From the NCBI GenBank assembly GCA_963787005.1, contig CAWBBX010000030.1:62001-126000 (forward strand): a stretch of 64,000 bases of DNA, read 5' to 3'. The notes under the pieces are model-generated. The model was not told where the DNA came from, did no database searches, and worked only from the letters and a program-made list of their open reading frames with translations. This document shows positions 27,181 through 35,860 of this stretch, in pieces (positions within the stretch are counted from its first letter, which is position 1; every line of letters starts with the position of its first letter). Origin of the DNA: FEN-1297 sp963787005. Lineage in GTDB: Bacteria > Bacteroidota > Ignavibacteria > Ignavibacteriales > Ignavibacteriaceae. A program made the translations under genes and the position numbers.

Positions 27181-30100
27181 TTAAAGGATAAATCCGGTAA
27201 AATGAATTGTTGTCCCCTCTCCTATTGAAGATATGATGTCCAGCTTCCCTCCGATATTCTCGGCCCGTCGCTTCATATTATCCAGCCCGTTGCCGTTGGA
27301 GATATCCAATTGCTCAAATCCGGCCCCGTTGTCTTTTAAGATCATCTCCAGCTTTTTCCCTTTTACGTGCGCGTCTAGTGAGATCTCGCTGCAGTCGCTG
27401 TGGGTAATGCAATTGTTAATACCTTCTTTGAAAATAAGATAGAGATGCTGACGGTGTTCTAAGGAAAGGGAAACTTTTTCAAGCGACTTAAGGTTTTCCG
27501 ATCTGAAGGATATGCTGGTGTAAGAAGACAGCTCGGAATAAGTATCCCGGAGTCTCAGGATTAAATCATAAAGAGAATCTCTGCGCGGATTGACAAGCCA
27601 GACTATATCGCTCATATTATCAATAAGATTTCTTGAATTATCGCTGATCATCTTCAGGCTTTTCCTTACGTCTTCCCCGGCCGAGTTAAGTCGCTGCGAT
27701 ATAACTTCGCTTAGAATAGAAATCTCCGTAAGGCTAGCACCGATGTTGTCGTGAAGATCGGCGGCAAGTTTTGTTCTGAACCTCTCTATATCGAGGAGAT
27801 GCCGCACGCGGTAGGTAATGAAGAACACTATTATTCCGCCTCCGATTAATACCGAAGAAAGTATAAACCACCAGGTGCGCCAGAACGGAGGAAGGATGGT
27901 TATATTGATTGACGCGCCTTTATCGTTCCAAATGCCGTCGTTGTTCGATCCTATAACCTCAAATGTATAATCGCCCGGGTCGAGATTTGTGTACGTTACG
28001 TATCTCCTGTTGCCGGCATCGATCCAGTTCTTATCGAATCCCTTCATTATGTATTTATATTGGTTCTTTTTCGGCGAGGTGAAATCCAGCGCGGCGTATT
28101 CGAATGAGAAAACATTTTGATTGTAGGATAGTGTGATCGATTTTGTCTGTGTAATTGACCTGTGCAGCGGCGAATCTTTCGCGGCAATATCTACCGGCTT
28201 GTTGAATATTTGAAAGTTCGTTATTACAACGGGAGGCACATGATTATTCGTCTGCAGAGTAGACGGATAGAAAGCGGTAAAGCCGTTAGTTCCGCCGAAG
28301 AATAATTCACCGTTCAATCCTCTAAGGCTTGCGCCCCAGTAGAACTGGTTTCCCTGCAGCCCGTCGCTTCCGAAGTAATTGTGCACCGTACCGGTAGATG
28401 GATCTAATTTGGAAAGGCCGTTATCGGTACTCAACCAAAGGTTACCTTCTCCGTCTTTCTGAATTCCGTAAATAATATTACTGGCCAAGCCTTCCTTTAA
28501 GGAATAATGTAAAAAGCGTGCTTTGGAAGGATCGCTTATCTCCTGCTGATCCACCGTTAATTTATTCAAACCGCCGCCGTATGTTCCCAGCCAAAGATCC
28601 CCGGTACTGTCTTTGTATATTGATATTACCCTGTCGTCGCTCAGGCTGAACGGATTGCTTGCCAGATGATGGTAGTGAATAAATTTAGATGATCTTTTAC
28701 CGGAAGAAAAGTTCCGGGAAATGTAAAGCTTGTTCAAGCCGTCCCATGTACCGATCCAAAGATAGCCGCCTCGGCCTTCCATCAGGCAAGATTGCACCAT
28801 GTTGTTGCTGAGACTATTAGAATCAGCCGGATTATTAATAAAATTAATAAACCTGTCGTTCTCCCGATCGTATAAGTCCAGCCCCGATCCTGTCCCGATC
28901 CACAAACGATTTTCGGAATCTTCGTAAATTGCCTGAACCAGGTTGCTGCTAATACTGCGCGGATTCGATGGATCGTGTGTGTACCTTATAAATCTTACCT
29001 GATTAGGATTACCCGACGCGCCGCTAATCATTTTGTTCAGGCCTCCGCTCCATGTTCCTACCCACAGCGTACCCTTGCTGTCGCGGTAAATTGACGAGAT
29101 TTGATCATCGCTCAAGCTGAAATTGTCCTTCGAATCATGCACAAAATGTGTGAAGATTCCCTTTCTCATATCGAATTTATCCAGACCGCCTCCCAAGGTA
29201 CCGACCCACATTATACCGGACTTATCCTGGAAAAGCGCTCTGACTGTGTTGTAGCTTAAGCTGCGGGGATTTGCGGGATCGTGCTTATAGTGCATGAACT
29301 TCAGTCGCTCCCTATCGAATTTAACTATTCCGCCTTCCGCCGTTCCTATCCAGACTAAGCCTGAATTATCTTCATAAAGCGAAAGAACGTTATTGTTGTT
29401 AAAATTATTGGGATTGTACTTCGACTCGTTGAGGTCTATAAACTTCCTGCCGTTCTTCCCTAAATGATAAATGCCGCCCCCGGTCGCGATCCACATTACG
29501 CCCATCTTATCCAGAATAATCGAGTTTATCCTGTCGCTGCTCAAATTTCCCCCTCCGGATGAGCTGATGAAATAACGTTTAAAGTCCATGGATTCGGGGT
29601 TAAATCTATTCAAGCCGTTTACCGTGCCTATCCAGAGCCTGCCTTTGTTGTCTTGATTAATACAAAGCACAACATTATTGCTTAAGCTCTTAGGATTTCC
29701 TTTTTGAAAAGAATACCCTGTAAATTTCTTTGAAGCCTCGTTGAACAGATCCAGTCCGCCGTTGCTCCCCACCCAAAGTTTATTACCACTGTCCAGAAAC
29801 AAAGCGAGAACTACGTTATCGCTTAAACTACCGGGATCATTCGGATTATGGTAGTAATGGGTAAATCGGTTTTGCTTGCGGTCTAATTCATTTAGTCCGC
29901 CGCCCTCGGTTCCTACCCAGAGATTACCTTCCCGATCTTCCAAAATGGCTCTTATATTATTGTAGCTTATGCTTTTCGGATTATCGGGATTGTGCTTGAA
30001 GCGGGTAAATGTTTCGGATTCCCGGTTGAACTTACAGAGTCCGCCGCTGTTAGTGCCCACCCATAAGGTGCCTTCCCGGTCTTCGAACATAGTCCAAATA

Positions 30101-30399
30101 AAATTATCCGAAATGGAGCCGGAATCGCGCGGATCATTTTTGTAGACCTTAAAATTATAACCGTCGTATTTGTCCAGCCCGTCTTCCGTTGCAAACCAAA
30201 GAAATCCGTGGCTGTCCTGGAGTATACAGTGTATGGTGTTCTGAGACAGACCTTTATCGGTAAGTATATGCTCAAGGTTTATATCATTTACCTGGGCGCG
30301 GGAAAATCCTCCGAAACATATTATGCAGAGAAGCAGCCGATTTAGCAAAATTCTAAAAGTTTTCCGCTTGTATTTTATGACATTCGGAATATAAATCAT
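27181..30399 (-). CDS. Membrane sensor histidine kinase with Reg_prop beta-propellers, Y_Y_Y domain and HisKA_3
   Basis: 1072 aa. A signal sequence (LLNRLLLCIICFGGFSRAQ) precedes about 13-14 propeller blades of the form ILEDREGNLWVGTEGGGLN (about 40-720), then a Y_Y_Y domain (about 760-830; YTNLDPGDYTFEVIGSNNDG), one membrane helix (about 843-865), HisKA_3 with His near 881 (LAADLHDNIGASLTEIS) and an ATPase domain (NGLDNMKRRAENIGGKL). This periplasmic layout is that of carbohydrate-sensing hybrid two-component systems of Bacteroidota, but here the kinase is of the NarX type and the regulators are separate LuxR-type proteins. It most likely senses a glucan oligosaccharide and controls the downstream locus. 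Confidence 0.92.
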   Translation of the reverse strand: MIYIPNVIKYKRKTFRILLNRLLLCIICFGGFSRAQVNDINLEHILTDKGLSQNTIHCILQDSHGFLWFATEDGLDKYDGYNFKVYKNDPRDSGSISDNFIWTMFEDREGTLWVGTNSGGLCKFNRESETFTRFKHNPDNPKSISYNNIRAILEDREGNLWVGTEGGGLNELDRKQNRFTHYYHNPNDPGSLSDNVVLALFLDSGNKLWVGSNGGLDLFNEASKKFTGYSFQKGNPKSLSNNVVLCINQDNKGRLWIGTVNGLNRFNPESMDFKRYFISSSGGGNLSSDRINSIILDKMGVMWIATGGGIYHLGKNGRKFIDLNESKYNPNNFNNNNVLSLYEDNSGLVWIGTAEGGIVKFDRERLKFMHYKHDPANPRSLSYNTVRALFQDKSGIMWVGTLGGGLDKFDMRKGIFTHFVHDSKDNFSLSDDQISSIYRDSKGTLWVGTWSGGLNKMISGASGNPNQVRFIRYTHDPSNPRSISSNLVQAIYEDSENRLWIGTGSGLDLYDRENDRFINFINNPADSNSLSNNMVQSCLMEGRGGYLWIGTWDGLNKLYISRNFSSGKRSSKFIHYHHLASNPFSLSDDRVISIYKDSTGDLWLGTYGGGLNKLTVDQQEISDPSKARFLHYSLKEGLASNIIYGIQKDGEGNLWLSTDNGLSKLDPSTGTVHNYFGSDGLQGNQFYWGASLRGLNGELFFGGTNGFTAFYPSTLQTNNHVPPVVITNFQIFNKPVDIAAKDSPLHRSITQTKSITLSYNQNVFSFEYAALDFTSPKKNQYKYIMKGFDKNWIDAGNRRYVTYTNLDPGDYTFEVIGSNNDGIWNDKGASINITILPPFWRTWWFILSSVLIGGGIIVFFITYRVRHLLDIERFRTKLAADLHDNIGASLTEISILSEVISQRLNSAGEDVRKSLKMISDNSRNLIDNMSDIVWLVNPRRDSLYDLILRLRDTYSELSSYTSISFRSENLKSLEKVSLSLEHRQHLYLIFKEGINNCITHSDCSEISLDAHVKGKKLEMILKDNGAGFEQLDISNGNGLDNMKRRAENIGGKLDIISSIGEGTTIHFTGFIL

Positions 30400-30780
30400 T
30401 TATGTTTTTCTCGAATGTAAGTAGTTTGTTGATGAGATACCGCGTGCCGGCTACTATTAATTTTAAAAGTCGTAAAACCAAACATAAAATCTTTGTAAAA
30501 TAAAAACTGCAAATTCTGACCCCGAATTGCAACTAAAAAAGACCGCCGCAATTCCCGGCACTTTGAAACTCATCTTATATATGTGACGGAATTAACTCGG
30601 AATAAATGCGGACTTGAAATTCTCTCGGCAAGTAATATCTTACAATCCGGAGTTTATTACGGGAAACGGAGGCACATAACCTAATATTTGATTTATAATG
30701 CCGGTTATGAGATAGAATAGACTACTTAAGCAAACATATGATTTTTTCAATTAGCATGGTCTGAAAGGAGCATTAATTAT
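30400..30780. other. Intergenic region between divergent sensor kinase and DUF427 genes
   Basis: 381 bp that should hold two divergent promoters. I see AT-rich sequence but no clear hairpin, repeat or small gene. An AAAGGAG ribosome site ends the region before the DUF427 start. Confidence 0.5.
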
Positions 30781-31068
30781 ATGCCCAAGGCAGTTTGGAA
30801 CGGAAAGATAATCGCCGAAAGCAACAAGATTAAAGAGATTGAAGGCGATAAATACTTTCCCCCGAATTCGGTAAATAAAAAATATTTGAGGAAAAGCGAA
30901 AAGCATTTTGCCAGTCTAGATAAAGGAGTGGCAAATTACTTCAACGTGGTTGTAGACGACGAGGTGAGCTGGGACAGCGCCTGGTATTATCCAAGTCCCA
31001 GGGATGAAGCAAAGAGCATAAAAGATTACGTATCGTTCAGGAACGGAATAGTAGATATAGAGGAATAA
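30781..31068 (+). CDS. DUF427 domain protein
   Basis: 95 aa, a full-length single-domain member of the DUF427 family (PF04248). Signature stretches include AVWNGKIIAES near the N-terminus, YFPPNSVNKKYL, the central YFNVVVDDE and DSAWYYPSPRDEAKSIKDYV. Its biochemical function is not established. The start is well supported by AAAGGAG 11 bases upstream. It stands alone, divergent from the sensor kinase and convergent with the next gene. Confidence 0.88.
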   Translation: MPKAVWNGKIIAESNKIKEIEGDKYFPPNSVNKKYLRKSEKHFASLDKGVANYFNVVVDDEVSWDSAWYYPSPRDEAKSIKDYVSFRNGIVDIEE

Positions 31069-31161
31069 AATATTTTTTCCCGATATGCAGAAGCCGAGGC
31101 TGGCATGAGCGGAAAAATAAGATCGATAGGGATTGATAATCCAATCAATTCCGCCTAACGC

Positions 31162-32073
31162 TTATGTTCTATTTTCTTTAACAAAATCCAAAAGCTGATA
31201 GAATTTCTTTTGGTTCTCTTCGCTGAATTCGTAACCGATTATATCGAAAGAAACGTTAAGCCACCTGATGTTTAAATTTTTCGCTGCATATTCTCTGTCC
31301 TCGTCTAGTAAGTCCGCATCCCCCAAAAGTAAGCCGGCAAGCTTAATCGCGGACTTCAGAATTAAATAATACGGCAAAGCATTATTGTTGCAGATTTTAA
31401 TCAGTTGCCAGTGTAGTTCCTGGTGATTTGAGCATATATCGATGGCAACACTGCCGGCATCATTCATCATTTCAATTTTGCCGAGAGCTCTCAGGCTCTT
31501 ATCCGAAGCGATTTCTATCAGCTGGTCAACGGCTTCTTCCCGGTCGTACTTGTTTCTTTTCGATTTTTGGTGGGCTTTTTTAATGGCGGCCGTTACCGCT
31601 TCCTTAATCCCCTTATTCGCACTTTTAATAAGCTCGGAACTGTTCCTGATATCTTTAGATATCTCAATAACTTTTTTATAGTCGCCCGACTCTATTGCTT
31701 TGTCGAGCAAAACATTGTTTGTATTGTCGCCGGAATTTTTCGCTTTTATTTCTTTCCAGTTAGAACTTTTTACCGGCCGGGCTTGACCGTACTGCGGCTT
31801 TACTTCATCCAGAATTTTTTTTGTGTTTTCTGTTAAAGGGACAATGCGGAAATTCTTTTTAATTAATTCATCAACCACAAGTCTGTGGTGGCGATCATCG
31901 ACATTGAAGCTGACAATAGTTTCGTCGCCGAGAGTGCCGAATCGCAAGGAATTAATTTCCAAGCCCGGGTTCTCTTCTCTAACGTCGCGCAAAATCATCT
32001 TGATTGCTTTGTGTTGATTTTCCCCGACTTTCGCACAAATTTTTTCACCCATATGAAGATAATTCCTTATCAT
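31162..32073 (-). CDS. Hypothetical protein with HEAT-like C-terminal helices
   Basis: 303 aa, no signal peptide or membrane segment, not recognised. The N-terminal 90 residues look like a small alpha-beta domain (LRFGTLGDETIVSFNVDD, LVVDELIKKNFRIVPL). After a charged linker, residues 120-300 are nearly all helical, with repeat-like segments (KAIESGDYKKVIEISKDIRN, AVDQLIEIASDKSLRALGKI) as in HEAT or TPR-type scaffolds. An internal Met at residue 8 (MGEKICAK) is an alternative start, with AAGGA 11 bases upstream. It is a single-gene unit convergent with DUF427. Confidence 0.6.
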   Translation of the reverse strand: MIRNYLHMGEKICAKVGENQHKAIKMILRDVREENPGLEINSLRFGTLGDETIVSFNVDDRHHRLVVDELIKKNFRIVPLTENTKKILDEVKPQYGQARPVKSSNWKEIKAKNSGDNTNNVLLDKAIESGDYKKVIEISKDIRNSSELIKSANKGIKEAVTAAIKKAHQKSKRNKYDREEAVDQLIEIASDKSLRALGKIEMMNDAGSVAIDICSNHQELHWQLIKICNNNALPYYLILKSAIKLAGLLLGDADLLDEDREYAAKNLNIRWLNVSFDIIGYEFSEENQKKFYQLLDFVKENRT

Positions 32074-32403
32074 CGAGCAATAAATGCAGATTTTTAAAAC
32101 ACCACAAGAGTCCCCTATAATTCTCTCTTAAGGAATTTAAATTGCTATTATATTATGTCACTCAGTTTTTATTAGTCGAACAATTCTAAACGAAACTTTA
32201 GAATTTAATGCAAAAATATGTAAAAAGAAACAAAATCACACAATCCGGACACGGAAAGGACTGAATCACAACCAATTGGAAAATAATAAATTGAGGGATA
32301 TATTTAAAGCATTTTATCAGAATAACTGTTGTGATCAACATTCATATTCTCACCGATCATATCAGATTCTTTCTATTTATAATTGAAGGTATAGAGGATA
32401 ATA

Positions 32404-32487
32404 ATGTATCTTGCAAGAATCAATTCAACAGGCCGACAGAGATTATCTCGGCCTATTTCTTATTATTATATGATTAGGATAAAATGA
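32404..32487 (+). CDS. Possible 27-aa leader peptide overlapping the yjjX-like start
   Basis: ATG at 32404 follows AGAGGATAATA, a good ribosome site. The frame (MYLARINSTGRQRLSRPISY and seven more residues) stays open to a TGA that overlaps the next gene's ATG as ATGA. It contains a hairpin at 32430-32454. This could be a translated leader for coupling, or chance. The rest of the 32074-32403 gap is AT-rich with nothing else visible. Confidence 0.3.
   Translation: MYLARINSTGRQRLSRPISYYYMIRIK
32430..32454 (+). terminator. Hairpin with U-rich tail upstream of the yjjX-like gene (attenuator candidate)
   Basis: AGGCCGA (32430-32436) pairs with TCGGCCT (32448-32454), followed by ATTTCTTATTATTATA. 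The shape is that of an intrinsic terminator, placed 29 bp before the next start codon. No convincing gene ends just upstream, so attenuation is possible. Confidence 0.4.
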
Positions 32488-33020
32488 TAAAAGTACTCGT
32501 GGGTTCCAGGAACCCGGTTAAGATAGAGGCGGTAAGAGAGTCTTTCGTAAAATATTTCGGTGAAGTAGAGGTTAAGGGAATAGCCGCTGATTCCGGAGTT
32601 AATCCCCAGCCGGTAAATGAAGAGACATTTAAAGGAGCTAAGAACAGAGCTCTTTTTTTGAAGAATAATAACGGGGACAAATCAACGCGTGCCGATTTTT
32701 ATGTCGGGATAGAAGGCGGAATTGCACAGCTCTATAATAAATGGTTCGCTCTCGGAATAATGTGCGTAATAGACAAAGAAGGTAAAATCGGATACGGCAC
32801 CTCACCTCTGTTCGAACTGCCCGGTTCGGTGACGGAGGAATTATTGAACGGCACGGAACTGGGAGACGTGATGGACAGGCTCACCGGCGAGGGAAATACA
32901 AAACAGAAAGGCGGAGCTATCGGATTTTTTACAAGAGGAGTGATGGACAGAAAAGAACTTTACGTACACGGTTTGATCACCGCTTTGATCCCTTTCCTCA
33001 ACAAAGAACTTTTTTTCTGA
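32484..33020 (+). CDS. yjjX: Inosine/xanthosine triphosphatase, YjjX family
   Basis: 178 aa, standard length. Characteristic segments are KVLVGSRNPVKIEAVRESF at the N-terminus (nucleotide-binding loop), GVNPQPVNEETFKGAKNRA, the catalytic-core DFYVGIEGGI, and the C-terminal GAIGFFTRGVMDRKELYVHG. Members hydrolyse non-canonical ITP/XTP to monophosphates and so clean the nucleotide pool. The enzyme is cytoplasmic and probably dimeric. The gene is 51 bp upstream of the NRDE gene on the same strand. Substrate specificity within the Ham1/YjjX superfold is inferred from family only. Confidence 0.9.
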   Translation: MIKVLVGSRNPVKIEAVRESFVKYFGEVEVKGIAADSGVNPQPVNEETFKGAKNRALFLKNNNGDKSTRADFYVGIEGGIAQLYNKWFALGIMCVIDKEGKIGYGTSPLFELPGSVTEELLNGTELGDVMDRLTGEGNTKQKGGAIGFFTRGVMDRKELYVHGLITALIPFLNKELFF

Positions 33021-33071
33021 TTTGAATAGCACGGCTGACATTAAAATTTAATTTATTGAACAGGAAATTAC

Positions 33072-33839
33072 ATGTGTCTCTTACTCATATCTTATAAGAC
33101 TAATCCCAAGTATAAATTTATCGTCGCGGCTAACCGGGATGAGTTTTATAACCGCCCCACAACGCACGCGGATTACTGGGATGAGAAGCCTGAAATTCTA
33201 GCGGGCAGAGACCTGCAGGCGGGCGGGACGTGGATGGGAATTACGAAGAGCGGGCGTTTCGCCGCAATAACAAATTACCGCGATCCTAACCATATGCGGA
33301 AGAACGCGCCCACGAGAGGCAGAATTGTATCCGATTTCTTAACGGACGAAACAGCACCCGGGCAATACGGCGAAATACTTTTAAAGGACTCCGACTTATA
33401 TAACGGCTACAATCTTATCTTCGGAGAAATAGACTCTTTGTACTATTTTTCTAATCAGACTAAGAAACTGCTGAAACTGGAGCCCGGCGTTTACGGACTC
33501 AGCAACCACCTGCTCGATACACCGTGGCCGAAAGTGGAAAAGAGCAAGAGATCATTTAAATCGATCGTTGAAAACAGGGAGATAAAAGAGAACGATCTCT
33601 TCTCTATTTTATCGGATAATTCCAAACCGCCTGATGAACTTCTGCCCGATACCGGGATGGGGCTCGAAATAGAGCGCGCCGTTTCACCGGTTTTCGTATC
33701 CACTCCGTTTTACGGCACGAGATCTTCCACTGTTATTTTCATCGACTCTAAAGACAACGTCCGTTTCATCGAAAAATCACTGAACACCGAATCGAAGGAA
33801 TGGCTCACATCCGATTTCGGATTTAATTTGAAAAAATAA
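33072..33839 (+). CDS. NRDE (TANGO2) family protein
   Basis: 255 aa. It has the family-defining N-terminus MCLLLISYKTNPKYKFIVAANRDE split across Cys2 and the N-R-D-E tetrad. GRDLQAGGTWMGITKSGRFA and ITNYRDP follow, then the central GLSNHLLDTPWPKVEKSK. Cys2 would become N-terminal after Met removal, as in Ntn-hydrolases. The eukaryotic relative TANGO2 is tied to lipid and haem metabolism, and bacterial roles are unclear. The protein is cytoplasmic. It follows the yjjX-like gene by 51 bp and may be co-transcribed. Confidence 0.92.
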   Translation: MCLLLISYKTNPKYKFIVAANRDEFYNRPTTHADYWDEKPEILAGRDLQAGGTWMGITKSGRFAAITNYRDPNHMRKNAPTRGRIVSDFLTDETAPGQYGEILLKDSDLYNGYNLIFGEIDSLYYFSNQTKKLLKLEPGVYGLSNHLLDTPWPKVEKSKRSFKSIVENREIKENDLFSILSDNSKPPDELLPDTGMGLEIERAVSPVFVSTPFYGTRSSTVIFIDSKDNVRFIEKSLNTESKEWLTSDFGFNLKK

Positions 33840-34066
33840 TTAACCGCCGGATTCCGGAAGAACGGCATTGATTAACGATTTATGCCCTGCCTGATTTTAC
33901 CCGTTTAATACCGCTCCGGGTTAAATTTTTCCTTTTATTTAGCTATTTTTGTCTAACGGCGAACAGAATTTAACCGCTTGAAATCTACAATTACTATAAA
34001 TTTTACTGCATGTTTTAATCCGGCGGTTCTGCGGCAATTTTAATAAGAATTAGATGGAGCAGTTTA

Positions 34067-35083
34067 ATGAAAATTATCGAATGCGTTCCGAACTTCAGCG
34101 AGGGAAAGGAAGAATCCGTATTTCAACTTATGAAGGATTCACTTCGGGAAATAGACAATTGCAAACTTCTAAGCCTCGAACCGGACGCCGATTATAACAG
34201 AGTTGTGGTTACACTAGCCGGCGACGAGAATGGAATTCTTGAAGGCGCTCTTGCCGTAAGCAGAACTGCCGCGGCTAAAATTGATATGACAAAACACAAG
34301 GGTGAACACCCCAGGATGGGCGCGATAGACGTGGTTCCGTTCGTTCCGGTAAAGAATGTAACAATGGAAGAATGCGTTAAGATATCCGAGGCATATGCCG
34401 ACGCAGTTTCAAAAGAATTAAACGTTCCTGTTTATCTTTATGAAGCTGCCGCAAGAAAGCCCGCAAGAAAGAGTCTCTCCGATATACGCAAGGGCGAATA
34501 CGAAGGTCTTTCCGAAAAGCTGAAAGATCCTGAGTGGAAGCCCGACTACGGTAATGCGGAATTTAATCCGAAGCTGGGCTCAATTGTAACCGGCGCCAGG
34601 TTCTTTCTGATAGCTTATAACGTAAACATCCCGAACACCGACGTCAAATTCGCTAAAGAGATCGCGGAGGTTCTCAGGGAATCGGGCAAGCCTAAAAGGG
34701 ATGAGAAAGGAAAGGTAGTGAAGGTTGACGGAGAGACGGTTAGAATACCGGGCAGGTTAAAGAGCGTAAAAGGAATGGGAGTCTCTCTGGATAAGTACCA
34801 TATTACCCAGGTCTCAATGAACCTTACCAATTATAATATAACGCCGCTTCACGTCGCATTCGAGGAAGTAAAGAAAGAAGCCGAAAGGCTCGGCGTAGAA
34901 GTAAGAGGGAGCGAGATAGTTGGTCTAGTTCCGCTGGATGCTCTTCTTCAGGCAGGTTCATTTTATTCCGACGGCAAACTTACCGAAGAGACGGCGCTGG
35001 TTGACCTGGCTGTGGAGAGACTCGGACTAAATTACCTGAATTCATTTAAAAAGTACGAAAAAATAATCGACTACATGATCTGA
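34067..35083 (+). CDS. ftcD: Glutamate formimidoyltransferase
   Basis: 338 aa, a complete FTCD N-terminal plus C-terminal transferase unit. Marker segments are IIECVPNFSEGKEESVFQL, NRVVVTLAGDE, HKGEHPRMGAIDVVPFVPV, VYLYEAAARKPARKSL, PKLGSIVTGARFFLIAYNVN and VSMNLTNYNITPLHVAFEEV. It transfers a formimino group from formiminoglutamate to tetrahydrofolate, the last step of one histidine degradation route. The cyclodeaminase that uses the product is encoded 30 bp downstream as a separate protein. No hutH, hutU or hutI is in the window. Confidence 0.96.
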   Translation: MKIIECVPNFSEGKEESVFQLMKDSLREIDNCKLLSLEPDADYNRVVVTLAGDENGILEGALAVSRTAAAKIDMTKHKGEHPRMGAIDVVPFVPVKNVTMEECVKISEAYADAVSKELNVPVYLYEAAARKPARKSLSDIRKGEYEGLSEKLKDPEWKPDYGNAEFNPKLGSIVTGARFFLIAYNVNIPNTDVKFAKEIAEVLRESGKPKRDEKGKVVKVDGETVRIPGRLKSVKGMGVSLDKYHITQVSMNLTNYNITPLHVAFEEVKKEAERLGVEVRGSEIVGLVPLDALLQAGSFYSDGKLTEETALVDLAVERLGLNYLNSFKKYEKIIDYMI

Positions 35084-35113
35084 CATTTATCAACATTAAA
35101 CAACCGGGGAAAA

Positions 35114-35743
35114 ATGAATTTAAACGACTCACTTAAAAAATATCTCGACGATCTTTCATCATCCTCGCCGACACCCGGCGGGGGAAACGTTTCCGCATTA
35201 TGCGGTGTATTGGCGTCATCGCTCGGTTCAATGGTATGCAATCTTACTATCGGCAAGAAAAAATATTTACACTTCGAGAAGGAAGCAATGCAGTTGAAGG
35301 AAAAGCTCGGAACCGCAAAAGAAGATTTTCTAATGCTTGCCGAGAAGGACAACCAAGCTTTCGATAAAGTAATGGCAGCATTTAAGTTGCCGAAGGAAAC
35401 CGATGACGATAAAACGGCTAGGAAAGAAGCGATAGAAAGCGCCACATTAGACGCGGCTGTAGTGCCGGCCGAGGTAATAAAAAAATGCAAGGAAATTATT
35501 CCTCTGCTAAATACAATAGCGGAGAACGGAAATCAGAATTCGCTATCGGATGCAGGTGTCGCCGTATCCCTTATCTCAACCGCGGCGCAGGGCGCGTTTA
35601 TGAACGTGCTTATAAATTGCGCTTCTCTATCCAACCAGGTTGCCGCAAACGAGTTTTTAGTAAAGACGGAAATTATCTACAACGAAGTGAAGGACGAAGC
35701 CGGAGCGTCCGTAAATGCGATTATCAAAAAGATGAGAGGATAA
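35114..35743 (+). CDS. fchA: Formimidotetrahydrofolate cyclodeaminase (FTCD_C / FchA family)
   Basis: 209 aa, all-helical. The family signature is SSPTPGGGNVSALCGVLASS near the N-terminus, then LGSMVCNLTIGKKKY and the C-terminal SDAGVAVSLISTAAQGAFMN and VLINCASL. It deaminates and cyclises 5-formimino-THF to 5,10-methenyl-THF. In animals this and the transferase are one bifunctional protein; here they are adjacent genes with a 30-bp gap and an ORF start preceded by GGGGAAAA. A perfect 11-bp hairpin terminator follows at 35763-35787. The symbol is given by family, not by close identity. Confidence 0.9.
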   Translation: MNLNDSLKKYLDDLSSSSPTPGGGNVSALCGVLASSLGSMVCNLTIGKKKYLHFEKEAMQLKEKLGTAKEDFLMLAEKDNQAFDKVMAAFKLPKETDDDKTARKEAIESATLDAAVVPAEVIKKCKEIIPLLNTIAENGNQNSLSDAGVAVSLISTAAQGAFMNVLINCASLSNQVAANEFLVKTEIIYNEVKDEAGASVNAIIKKMRG

Positions 35744-35760
35744 AGTTTCCATAGTCATTC

Positions 35761-35795
35761 GTAGAGACGACCCGGTGGGTCGTCTCTTTATAATT
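35761..35795 (+). terminator. Hairpin terminator of the ftcD operon, GTAGAGACG repeat family
   Basis: AGAGACGACCC (35763-35773) and GGGTCGTCTCT (35777-35787) are perfectly complementary with a GGT loop, followed by a T-rich tail. It lies between the convergent ends of the cyclodeaminase and the GH13 gene. The outer GTAGAGACG is shared with the repeat at 39648. Confidence 0.8.
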
Positions 35796-35860
35796 TTTGA
35801 TAACTGTTAGAATATGAATGAATGTAGAATTGACGGATTCTGAGGATAAACACTTTACAT

